Below are positions 6,672 to 12,997 of a DNA stretch of 21,820 nucleotides, piece after piece. Below the pieces are notes generated by a model. It was given only the letters and a program-made list of their open reading frames with translations, searched no databases and had not been told where the DNA came from. Both the position numbers and the translations under genes were made by a program. Source of the DNA: an uncultured Clostridia bacterium (lineage in GTDB: Bacteria > Bacillota > Clostridia > UMGS1810); assembly GCA_934463165.1 (NCBI GenBank), contig CAKSJG010000034.1:1-21820 (forward strand), in the 5' to 3' direction. Positions within the stretch are counted from its first letter, which is position 1. Each line of letters starts with the position of its first letter.

Positions 6672-7271
6672 TTATCTCTCGGCAACGATCAGTACGGCTC
6701 TGCACGGCGAACCATCCGCACCGGATAGATTTAACGGTGCCGCATTTAAGAAATAAATGCCTTCCGAAACTTCTGCCAAACGGATTCCTTCAAGCAATAC
6801 GATACCGGCTCCCAGCAGGATGAGGTGTACCTCCATCGGAGCGGCTTCGGGGCCGACAGTCTGGGATTCATTGCCGAGAAGTAAGATTCCCGAGTCGGCA
6901 AATACTTCAGCCGCTTCCGAAGAAACCTCTGCGTCTCCCTTAATAAGAATTCTCTTTGCCGCTTCCGGACTTTGTTTTTTCGCTTTTTCAAGTATTTCTG
7001 CTGCTGCGGCATCAGAGATAATTCCATGATATTCTGCAACATAAGCCATTCCTACGAATGTATCCAAGCTTATGGAATCGATGGCTTTTCCGCCTTTGAT
7101 AAAATGAAACGGTGCGTCGATATGCGTGCCGTTGTGAGCACACATACTAAAAGCCGTCAGATTATACAAATCGCCTTTCTCCATTGAGCAAAGCTGCTTT
7201 TTTTCCGGCATCGGATCGCAGGCATATACCCGACACCCGAAAACCTCTTGAGAAATGTCATAGATTTTCAT
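6672..7271 (-). CDS. Cyclase family / kynurenine formamidase-like metal-dependent hydrolase
   Basis: A 199-residue protein with the family signature HNGTHIDAPFHF (residues 46-57), which matches the HxGTHxDxPxH zinc/manganese site of cyclases and arylformamidases (PF04199 family). The N-terminal KIYDISQEVF is the usual first strand. Later family features include NESQTVGP, which takes the place of the common D...TxSI segment, and a C-terminal GIYFLNAAPLNLSGADGSPC, close to the family LxxxPLxlxgxdGxPxRa pattern. Members hydrolyse amide or lactone bonds of small molecules; the substrate here is not predictable. The start was set at the ATG at 7269-7271 because GGAGGAG lies 8 nt upstream. It lies between two methyltransferase genes in a minus-strand operon. 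Confidence 0.85.
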   Translation of the reverse strand: MKIYDISQEVFGCRVYACDPMPEKKQLCSMEKGDLYNLTAFSMCAHNGTHIDAPFHFIKGGKAIDSISLDTFVGMAYVAEYHGIISDAAAAEILEKAKKQSPEAAKRILIKGDAEVSSEAAEVFADSGILLLGNESQTVGPEAAPMEVHLILLGAGIVLLEGIRLAEVSEGIYFLNAAPLNLSGADGSPCRAVLIVAER

Positions 7272-7361
7272 TTCACATTCTCCTCCGTCAAATCCCAATT
7301 TGCCTATTTCAAATCAAAGAGAAAATCATCTCCTTGTTTGCCATTTCCGCCACATCTCACT

Positions 7362-8270
7362 TTAATCTTTCCTGACTGCAAGGCAGTAATTGACATGCTC
7401 AAAGGCTTTCATATCTGCCCCGGTCTTGTCAATTACATCCCTTTGAATATCATCCGGTGTCAGCAGCTCGTAGATCAGAAACCCATGCTTCTCCAGCAGC
7501 GTTTCAAGCTCCGAATAGGAAAACGCCGACTGCATCGGTTCACCGCCTGCTTTTGCCATCATAATGGTGTTCTGCACACGCTTCTCTGGCGCATCAAAGA
7601 AGTTTTCGTCCGGATAATCAAACATAAGGGTGCTGCCGTTCGCACAAAGCGATGAAAGCTCGGCAAGGGTTTTGCCGATTGCTTCCGCCGAAAGGTAGTA
7701 GGTCACGCCGAGCCATGAGAAAAAAGCTTTTATAGACGGGTCAAAACCGGCGGCAATCAGCCGCTCCGCTAAACTGTCCTTTGTGAAATCCACGGGAACA
7801 AAGGTGAGGTTATCCGGGATTGCCCATCCCGCGTGGGCGATCCGTTCCTTTTTGTCTGCCTGTGTCAGAGGATGATCGACCTCAAACACCCTGTGCTTCG
7901 ATAAAAACTCTGTTTCCCGAAAAGCAAAGGTATCCATGCCTGCACCAAGCGTAACATATTGCTTTGTTCCGGTCAGGACGGCAACTTTCAGAGCCTTCTC
8001 CGTATAAGCTGCGCGGCAGAGCGGCGACGGCGCGATATGTACATTCACAAGCCTGCGCAGCAGCTCCTTCGGTTCCTGCTTTGCAGGATCGATCTCCGGT
8101 TCAAAGAACCGCGCTCCGCCGAGGATATAACCCTGAACAGCGGCATATTCTTCCTCAGTCATCAGCTTCTTGGCAAGATGATCTGCAAAAACCGGATGTT
8201 CTTCATTTTCTGAATGAAATGCCCGTCCGAACGAACTCATCAAGGCGGTAATACTGGCTTTGTTATCCAT
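7362..8270 (-). CDS. LCMT-like (leucine carboxyl methyltransferase-type) SAM methyltransferase
   Basis: A 302-residue methyltransferase. The SAM-binding loop is VTLGAGMDTFAFR (about residues 106-118), the family's typical GAGxDTxxxR, followed by RVFEVDHPLTQADKK, whose D-H-P is the usual end of strand 2 in this family. FFSWLGVTYYLS corresponds to the conserved GVxxYL region. The family (PF04072) includes O-methyltransferases of polyketides and other natural products as well as protein phosphatase methylases, so a small-molecule acceptor is likely. The ATG at 8268-8270 was chosen, with GGAGG 8 nt before it; a longer ATG at 8285 overlaps that binding site. It is separated by 86-90 nt from its operon neighbours. 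Base composition is clearly richer in G+C than the flanking sugar genes. Confidence 0.87.
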   Translation of the reverse strand: MDNKASITALMSSFGRAFHSENEEHPVFADHLAKKLMTEEEYAAVQGYILGGARFFEPEIDPAKQEPKELLRRLVNVHIAPSPLCRAAYTEKALKVAVLTGTKQYVTLGAGMDTFAFRETEFLSKHRVFEVDHPLTQADKKERIAHAGWAIPDNLTFVPVDFTKDSLAERLIAAGFDPSIKAFFSWLGVTYYLSAEAIGKTLAELSSLCANGSTLMFDYPDENFFDAPEKRVQNTIMMAKAGGEPMQSAFSYSELETLLEKHGFLIYELLTPDDIQRDVIDKTGADMKAFEHVNYCLAVRKD

Positions 8271-8356
8271 TCCTTCATCCTCCATCTTTGAAATTATTGT
8301 TTCCTCTTAAGTTCATAATAATCTATCGTAATGAGAAGCAGTACGCCAAGGGATCC

Positions 8357-8851
8357 TTACCTTTTGACGCTCTCATCAAACGTCTCAACAGAGCAGCTTT
8401 TGCTTTCGTAATAGGTAAGCAGCACCGGCAGCTTGCTTTTATCGTAGCTGGTGATGCAGTCCGACAGCACATGAACGGTATAGCCGCTTTTTGCCATGTT
8501 ATAGCAGGTGGATTTGATACAGGCAGCGGCGTCCGCACCGGTTATATAAAACTCGTCAATGCCGTTTTCCTTGATGAAAGCCGCAAACTCCTCGCTGGTC
8601 AGTGCATTGCTTTTTGACTTCGTGAAGATGTGATTGGATACGATTTTCATTTCAGGGACAAGTTCTGCGCCATGCGTTCCGGGATTGAATGTCCTTGTTC
8701 CTGCAGACAGGTTGTTGTGTTGAATATAAACGACCCACAGCCCCTTTTGAACTGCCCAGTCGATTGCCTCATTGACTTTTTCAATGATTTCCTTGTAGTT
8801 TTTCGTGATGTCGTTTTGCAGGTCGATTACGACCAACGCACTATTATTCAT
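8357..8851 (-). CDS. Isochorismatase-like cysteine hydrolase
   Basis: A 164-residue cytoplasmic alpha/beta hydrolase of the isochorismatase/nicotinamidase fold. The catalytic triad is visible: Asp10 in ALVVIDLQND, Lys78 in FTKSKSNAL and Cys111 in TGADAAACIKST, with the conserved cis-peptide region before the cysteine. No metal site like that of true nicotinamidases is obvious. Members cleave amides, imides or enol ethers; the substrate is not predictable. The start ATG overlaps the end of the TetR gene by 4 bases (ATGA), with AAGGAGG inside the TetR gene, indicating translational coupling. The regulator's operon therefore includes this enzyme as its immediate partner. Confidence 0.9.
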   Translation of the reverse strand: MNNSALVVIDLQNDITKNYKEIIEKVNEAIDWAVQKGLWVVYIQHNNLSAGTRTFNPGTHGAELVPEMKIVSNHIFTKSKSNALTSEEFAAFIKENGIDEFYITGADAAACIKSTCYNMAKSGYTVHVLSDCITSYDKSKLPVLLTYYESKSCSVETFDESVKR

Positions 8852-9420
8852 ACCTTTTCCTCCTTTGTTGCTAATATTGCACCTCTGTATGCCTGCTCCA
8901 AATGGGACTTTATAAGTTCCTCATCGTATTTCAGTGAATTATTGGCGATGATACTTGCATACCCATGAGCAAACAGGAAAACAGTCAGGAATATCTTTTT
9001 GGTTTGTTCTATATCGACTCCCAATGCTCTTTGCATAGCCAAAAGAACAGGGGTAAGCTCTTCGGCATCTATCAGTTCAAGCAGTGTACTTCCGTTAAAA
9101 AAATCCGACTGAAAAAGGAAACGGAACAAATGCGGTTCTTCAATTGCAAAGCGGATATAATTCATTCCGATCCCAAGCATAGCGCCCTTTGGCGTTTTTT
9201 TTATATTCATCAGATATTCCGAATGATAATTGTCTGTTTTTTCATAGACTGCTCTTTTCAGTGCTTCGATCGTTGCAAAATGATACATTACCGGCTGTGT
9301 AGAACAATCCAGTCTTTCCGACACCGTCCTTGCGTTAATGTTTTCCGCTCCTGTTTCGCGGGCAACCTCAAAGGCTGCGTCAATAATCATCTCTTTTGTG
9401 GCTTTTACTTTCGCAGGCAT
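8848..9420 (-). CDS. TetR/AcrR-family transcriptional repressor
   Basis: A 190-residue protein of TetR size. The N-terminal DNA-binding domain runs from KEMIIDAAFEVARETGAENI through INARTVSERLDCSTQPVMYH and FATIEALKRAVYEK, the expected helix-turn-helix order ending in the Y-x-x-F signature. The C-terminal part is a helical ligand-binding region with no close match I can name. GGAGGT precedes the ATG at 9418-9420. The gene's own promoter contains a perfect 15-bp inverted repeat (9437-9468) overlapping the -10 box, so self-repression is very likely, with release by a small molecule that the downstream enzymes probably modify. It is first in the operon of hydrolase, methyltransferase, cyclase, methyltransferase and DUF3795. 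Confidence 0.92.
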   Translation of the reverse strand: MPAKVKATKEMIIDAAFEVARETGAENINARTVSERLDCSTQPVMYHFATIEALKRAVYEKTDNYHSEYLMNIKKTPKGAMLGIGMNYIRFAIEEPHLFRFLFQSDFFNGSTLLELIDAEELTPVLLAMQRALGVDIEQTKKIFLTVFLFAHGYASIIANNSLKYDEELIKSHLEQAYRGAILATKEEKV

Positions 9421-9436
9421 ATTTGTACCTCCATAA

Positions 9437-9468
9437 TATAATTTGAATTATACATAATTCAAATTATA
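9437..9468. promoter_or_regulatory. TetR operator: perfect 15-bp inverted repeat
   Basis: TATAATTTGAATTAT and its exact complement ATAATTCAAATTATA are separated by AC. The site starts 16 bases upstream of the TetR start codon and its right arm contains the -10 hexamer, an ideal position for autorepression. Confidence 0.8.
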
Positions 9469-9491
9469 CATCATTAAATAAGATTTGTCAA
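9463..9491 (-). promoter_or_regulatory. Promoter of the TetR operon
   Basis: On the minus strand TTGACA (9486-9491), 17 bp, TATAAT (9463-9468) matches the sigma-A consensus exactly. The -10 box lies inside the operator palindrome. Confidence 0.85.
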
Positions 9492-9520
9492 GCATTTTTG
9501 ATAAAACCTGCATATTAAAT

Positions 9521-9552
9521 TGCACCCAGCCTCCGAAACGAGGTTGGGTGCA
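9521..9552. terminator. Rho-independent terminator between the TetR operon and the GyrI-like gene
   Basis: TGCACCCAGCCTC (9521-9533) pairs with GAGGTTGGGTGCA (9540-9552), a 13-bp stem with one wobble and a 6-nt loop. In the plus direction GCTTTTTA follows; in the minus direction, which is that of the GyrI-like gene ending at 9573, the tail is AATTTAATAT. It probably ends the GyrI-like transcript before the TetR promoter. Confidence 0.75.
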
Positions 9553-9572
9553 GCTTTTTAATCTGTGGTGGG

Positions 9573-10044
9573 TTATTTCTTTTTCGCCGGATAGCAGACC
9601 TCGGTCACAAACTCATCGGGATTGTGCGTTTCATACGGACTGACATGGTAAATGTTGAACATCGGGGCAACGCTTTCATATCCGTTAGCATCCATCCACG
9701 CAGCAACAGCAGAATAGACTTCCGTAATCAAATGACAGCCGCCTTTGAATGTGCAGCTTGCCACCGTGACCTCCGGCAATGTCGTAAATTTGACATGCTC
9801 AGTGTCGGGATAGCTCCCCCTTGACGGTCTTCCATGCCATCACCTCCACATTCTTCTCCTTGTACTCTCCGTCAAGGAAAGTGACGGCACAAAGACATGG
9901 GTCTGCCTCGATAAGATTCATATGAGCGGTTTCGGACATCAAGATGCTCCATACAATTCCCTCGTCTTCATAGCGCGGAATGGTCATATGTACGGTTGCG
10001 GCATAGCGTGCCGGAATGGTTTTGATTGTAACATTGTAATTCAT
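9573..10044 (-). pseudogene. GyrI-like / AraC effector-binding domain protein, frameshifted
   Basis: Two frames combine into one stand-alone effector-binding protein of about 157 residues. The first begins MNYNVTIKTIPARYAATVHM at an ATG at 10042-10044, with AAAGGAAG upstream. The second holds PEVTVASCTFKGGCH and the end NPDEFVTEVCYPAKKK, both typical of GyrI-like (PF06445) domains, in which E-V-C-Y-P is the final strand. The frame is lost at KGE; removing one base from the five-G run (plus-strand C run at 9816-9820) restores KGSYPDTEHVKFTTLPEV. Such proteins bind small hydrophobic or cationic compounds. An upstream signal-peptide fragment is joined in frame to this gene. It lies in the same direction as the TetR operon but behind a terminator. 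Confidence 0.75.
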
Positions 10045-10248
10045 ACTTTCTTCCTTTCTCAGCCGTTTGGTGTCAATGTTTTGCCCCAGCTTGATGTGTC
10101 CCTGCTTGTTTTTGACTGCCTCTTGCAATTCCTCAAAGGTGTTAACGGTTTCCCACTCCGGCTCTGCCGCACTTACCGTAGCGGGCACGAGCGTGAGCAG
10201 CATTGCCAGTGTCAGTAAAACAGAAAAAATTTGTCTTGTCCTTTTCAC
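10045..10248 (-). pseudogene. N-terminal fragment of a secreted protein, joined in frame to the GyrI-like gene
   Basis: A GTG start at 10246-10248 with AAAGGAGG 8 nt upstream opens a 68-codon stretch. It begins with a classical signal peptide (MKRTRQIFSVLLTLAMLLTL, then VPATVSAAE, cleavage expected after SAA) and continues TVNTFEELQEAVKNKQGHIK, a pattern common at the start of clostridial cell-surface proteins with right-handed-helix or Ig-like parts. The remainder of that protein is missing: after DTKRL the sequence becomes the ribosome-binding region and start of the GyrI-like gene. A secreted GyrI domain makes no functional sense, so I read this as a junction between unrelated genes near 10050-10065. 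Translation from this GTG would export a fusion that is cut by the frameshift at 9816-9820. Confidence 0.6.
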
Positions 10249-10913
10249 ATTTATATCCTCCTTTTGATGTGATATTTTACATTCCTCCGCAAAATTTGCC
10301 GGAATGTATCGGATTAACTAAAAGTATAATCCGAACTTCAGATTTCTTTGTCTTCATTAGTATCTTTCGATATAACTTAGCATCTCCTTTCTTTTGGATT
10401 TTGCATTTATCCGGTATTTCGGCTTGCGGCTTTTTAATTTTCGCATTTACCGAAATCCCCTGCACGAAGTTTTGTTGCTCATATGCATTTGCGGACAAAA
10501 GATTACAGTATGTATTATGTTTTACACCAATAATTATATATAAATTATATATGAAATAATCTGCTTTGTCTCCATACTTTTCGCCAAAAGTATAGGATGA
10601 ATTTTAATTAAAATCAAATTTTTTCAAAAAGTAGGGGAAAAGGTATAGGATGTTTACAAATATTGTAATCCAAACAGTAAATTTACAGTAAATCGCACGG
10701 AAACGATTAAAATCATTTTCTTTGCTTTTTTGTAGGTCTTTCCTTTCCGTGTTTTGGGTATGAAAAAAGAGGCTGTAGCAAAACGCACAGACCGCATAAA
10801 GCAAAAGAATACCGATATAACGGTATAAATACAAGTACATAACCGTAAAAGAATAAATATACCTTTTTATGAAGAATGAATGGTTGCTATAAAAATTCCT
10901 CCCTTCGGACAAC
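10249..10913. other. 665-base AT-rich stretch without a convincing gene
   Basis: Only unsupported open frames are present, none with a good ribosome binding site. The minus-strand frame at 10604-10915 has a hydrophobic stretch (YLYLYRYIGILLLYAVCAFC) and might be a decayed membrane protein. A perfect 8-bp hairpin, ATACTTTT-CGCC-AAAAGTAT, lies at 10574-10593, and the 13-base sequence AAAGTATAGGATG (10587-10599) is nearly repeated at 10640-10652. Nothing else is recognisable. Confidence 0.5.
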
Positions 10914-10948
10914 AAAAAAGAGCAACCGTTTATGATTGCTCTTTTTTT
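10914..10948 (-). terminator. Terminator of the small membrane protein gene
   Basis: AAAAAGAGCAA (10915-10925) pairs with TTGCTCTTTTT (10936-10946) around a 10-nt loop; a T-run follows on either strand. It lies about 30 bases after the minus-strand stop at 10980. Confidence 0.8.
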
Positions 10949-10979
10949 GTAATGTCAACTTTAATGTAAAGTCAAACTA

Positions 10980-11237
10980 TTATTTTTTTCTTATTAGGTT
11001 TTTTAGTGTATCAATAACTAATCCATATCCTATCATTGTAATTATACTCAAAATATACCACAGGTAAGGAATCGAATTGATAATATCGCAGCAAGCTTTG
11101 GAACTGCTTAAAGCATTCAAAATCGGATTCAATCCGATAAACAAGCTGATATCATCAAAGCCAACCAATTTTAAGATAATTCCAATAATACCAACAATGG
11201 CAAACCAAAATGTAAAAGATTTTATTATTTTTTTCAT
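10980..11237 (-). CDS. Small two-helix membrane protein of unknown function
   Basis: An 85-residue protein with its own ribosome binding site (GGAG, 9 nt before the ATG at 11235-11237) and a clear terminator behind it, so it is probably a real single-gene transcript. Residues about 7-28 (SFTFWFAIVGIIGIILKLVG) and about 56-78 (IPYLWYILSIITMIGYGLVI) are membrane segments; the linker holds SLFIGLNPILNALSSSKACC, and the C-terminus is basic (KNLIRKK), suggesting a cytoplasmic tail by the positive-inside rule. I do not recognise a named family. Toxin, phage-holin or membrane-scaffold roles are all possible, but nothing here decides between them. Neighbouring DNA is decayed. Confidence 0.65.
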   Translation of the reverse strand: MKKIIKSFTFWFAIVGIIGIILKLVGFDDISLFIGLNPILNALSSSKACCDIINSIPYLWYILSIITMIGYGLVIDTLKNLIRKK

Positions 11238-11487
11238 TCAATCACACTCCATATATAAAACTCAATTTACTGCTGCTTAATATGTAATGAATTTTTCAAG
11301 GTTGCTCATAGTAGTTTTCCACTTACATTATCATATCAAGTATATCTTTCGCAAATGCAATGATGACTCCGCCGAAGAAGGTCAGAGCTCCGCTTGACTT
11401 AATTTCTCACGAACATTGCCGAAAGGTATTGATCGACAATCATATATGTCGGCGATGCTTAATTGTCTTTTTCTAAAAGAATTTATG
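11238..11487. other. Intergenic region with decayed coding remnants
   Basis: No complete gene. On the minus strand, short open pieces such as SSGALTFFGGVIIAFAKDIL (ending at a stop at about 11323) and YMIVDQYLSAMFVRN (ending near 11407) have coding-like composition but are bounded by stops and lack starts, so they look like leftovers of one or two lost genes. I cannot assign either. Confidence 0.35.
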
Positions 11488-12714
11488 TCAAGCCTCTTGT
11501 CCGTTATAATCGACCCATTTTTTATTTTTAACATCTATGCAAACAAGCATTTTATTAAGATCAATATCAAAAATCTGTTGTCCTAAAGTCGGGTAATAGC
11601 TTAATCTTTCTTTTGTGCTGCAAACGTTTTTATGACAACTGTTTCTGGTTATGATTCCGCTTCCCGATCCGTCATTTTCCCAGAGTTGAAAATCCATTGC
11701 ATTTAAATGACACCATGCCGGCTGCAAAGTAAAATCAATCTTTCCGCTCCATGTTCCGGGATAGACCTCTCTCATTAAATCACCGAGCTTTTTCCCGGGA
11801 GTTTGTTTCTCAACCCTTTCCATATTGAAGCTTATCATGGTAACCTCTTGTTTTCCTTGTAATCTTCCGCCTTTTCCGTCACCATCACCGCACAGATTAA
11901 ACAGCGGCAAATTTATATTTCTTTCATCCATGCAATTTATAAGCGTAATTGGATGATTTGAGCCGCAGTTTGTTTTATAATTTCCGAAAGTAAATCCATA
12001 TCTGCCCACTGTAGCACCGCAATTTATGCAAACAACGTGTTCACCGCCCACCTGTATTCCTTCGTCAAATCCGTAAGTTTGCACATTTATATAATTACTG
12101 TAACTGTTATTGCTTCCGTCAGTCATTGTAAGACCAATGCATCCTTTTGCAGGAATTTCGGGAGGTGTTCCCAAACCATAGTCTGAGTCCTCATGAATTG
12201 AATCTCCGTAACTTACGAGTGTGATATTCTTCAATTCAACTCTGTCCGTTCTCCTTAAATCAATACATCTCAGCTTGTGTTGATTATTTGCCAGTATGAC
12301 AGAAATATTTTTTATATGTAATGATGAACCGTTTTGTATTCCGGCATTTGTCCAAAAACTACGTATAATGTCTGTTTCCTCTGAAATTTTATTTAAAGCA
12401 TTTTCGGATACGTATATTACTACACCGTTATCATATTTCTTTTGAAAACCGTATTCACTGTTCTGACCGTAAAATTGAATTTCACGCCAAGCATTCGGAA
12501 AACAAATTGCACTTTTGGGACCATTGTCATTATAGTAATCGTGAAAATCATCCACATGATATATTCCGTTTAAAAGCATGACATTTTTATTTTCTTCTAT
12601 GCATTTTTCTACAGCCTTTTGAATTGTCAATTCGTCATTTTCTCCGGTGCATATAAAGTCGGCGTCTATATTGCCCGAATAATCTACAGGGGCTACCGTA
12701 ATAAATAAATTCAT
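11488..12714 (-). CDS. Right-handed parallel beta-helix protein (pectate lyase/GH28-like fold)
   Basis: A 408-residue protein with the N-terminal entry pattern of pectin-type beta-helices: GENDELTIQKAVEKCIEENK followed by VMLLNGIYHVDDFHDY (usual form D-x-x-A-I-x-x-A ... v-x-l-p-x-G-x-Y). The repeating short strands KNISVILANN, VELKNITLVS, NYINVQTYGFDEGIQVGGEH and ITLINCMDERN are successive helix rungs. No signal peptide is present, so it would act in the cytoplasm on imported oligosaccharides, or it may not be an enzyme. Catalytic Asp patterns of true GH28 (NTDG, GDD) are not visible, so the exact activity is open. AGAGGT lies about 7 nt before the ATG at 12712-12714. The long leader and an AraC-type site upstream suggest sugar-dependent control. 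Confidence 0.75.
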   Translation of the reverse strand: MNLFITVAPVDYSGNIDADFICTGENDELTIQKAVEKCIEENKNVMLLNGIYHVDDFHDYYNDNGPKSAICFPNAWREIQFYGQNSEYGFQKKYDNGVVIYVSENALNKISEETDIIRSFWTNAGIQNGSSLHIKNISVILANNQHKLRCIDLRRTDRVELKNITLVSYGDSIHEDSDYGLGTPPEIPAKGCIGLTMTDGSNNSYSNYINVQTYGFDEGIQVGGEHVVCINCGATVGRYGFTFGNYKTNCGSNHPITLINCMDERNINLPLFNLCGDGDGKGGRLQGKQEVTMISFNMERVEKQTPGKKLGDLMREVYPGTWSGKIDFTLQPAWCHLNAMDFQLWENDGSGSGIITRNSCHKNVCSTKERLSYYPTLGQQIFDIDLNKMLVCIDVKNKKWVDYNGQEA

Positions 12715-12801
12715 AATTACTACCTCTCTTTATGTGTTTTTTCGAGTATACAGCAACCGGATTACCATTATAATATCCTTTTCCGGAAATTACATAATGT
12801 A

Positions 12802-12921
12802 TTAAATAAAGATCTCTTTTTCGGGTCCGAACTTATTGTTTACAGGATCACTGCTAAATCCTATATTTTCAATTTTTAATAATTTGCTGCTTTCTGTTGA
12901 AATGATATGATAAAATATTAT
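12802..12921 (-). other. Coding remnant in the leader of the beta-helix gene
   Basis: A 39-codon open frame reading IENIGFSSDPVNNKFGPEKE near its C-terminal end and stopping at 12802. It is preceded by AAGGAG (12928-12933) with correct spacing, but the codon at the start position is ATA, not ATG. This looks like a mutated start or the tail of a deleted gene. If the promoter at 12940-12969 is used, the AAGGAG would be at the very 5' end of the transcript. I do not recognise the peptide. Confidence 0.3.
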
Positions 12922-12931
12922 ACTACACTCC

Positions 12932-12963
12932 TTGTTATGATTATATCATATTTTGTTATGATT
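12932..12963. promoter_or_regulatory. Two 11-bp direct repeats 21 bp apart, AraC-type binding site
   Basis: TTGTTATGATT occurs at 12932-12942 and again at 12953-12963, exactly two DNA turns apart. AraC-family proteins bind tandem half-sites with this spacing. The pair covers the -10 box and the spacer of the minus-strand promoter. Confidence 0.55.
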
Positions 12964-12969
12964 TGTCAA
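12940..12969 (-). promoter_or_regulatory. Promoter of the beta-helix gene
   Basis: On the minus strand TTGACA (12964-12969), 18 bp, TATAAT (12940-12945). The start codon lies about 215 nt downstream of the expected transcription start. Confidence 0.6.
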
Positions 12970-12997
12970 TGTACATTCCCGACGAGGGATAGTATAG

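Noticed and set aside
10277..10498. 73-codon minus-strand frame ending NPIHSGKFCGGM
   Set aside because: No ribosome binding site, no recognisable domain and no terminator; cannot be distinguished from chance.
10203..10559. Plus-strand 118-codon frame antisense to the secreted-protein fragment
   Set aside because: It is antisense to a fragment with a clear signal peptide and ribosome binding site, and its own start lacks one.
10604..10915. 103-codon minus-strand open frame with a hydrophobic stretch
   Set aside because: TTG start without a ribosome binding site, very AT-rich, biased to Phe/Tyr/Leu/Ile/Lys as expected from random AT-rich DNA, and it overlaps the terminator region of the neighbouring gene. 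Mentioned only under the intergenic stretch.
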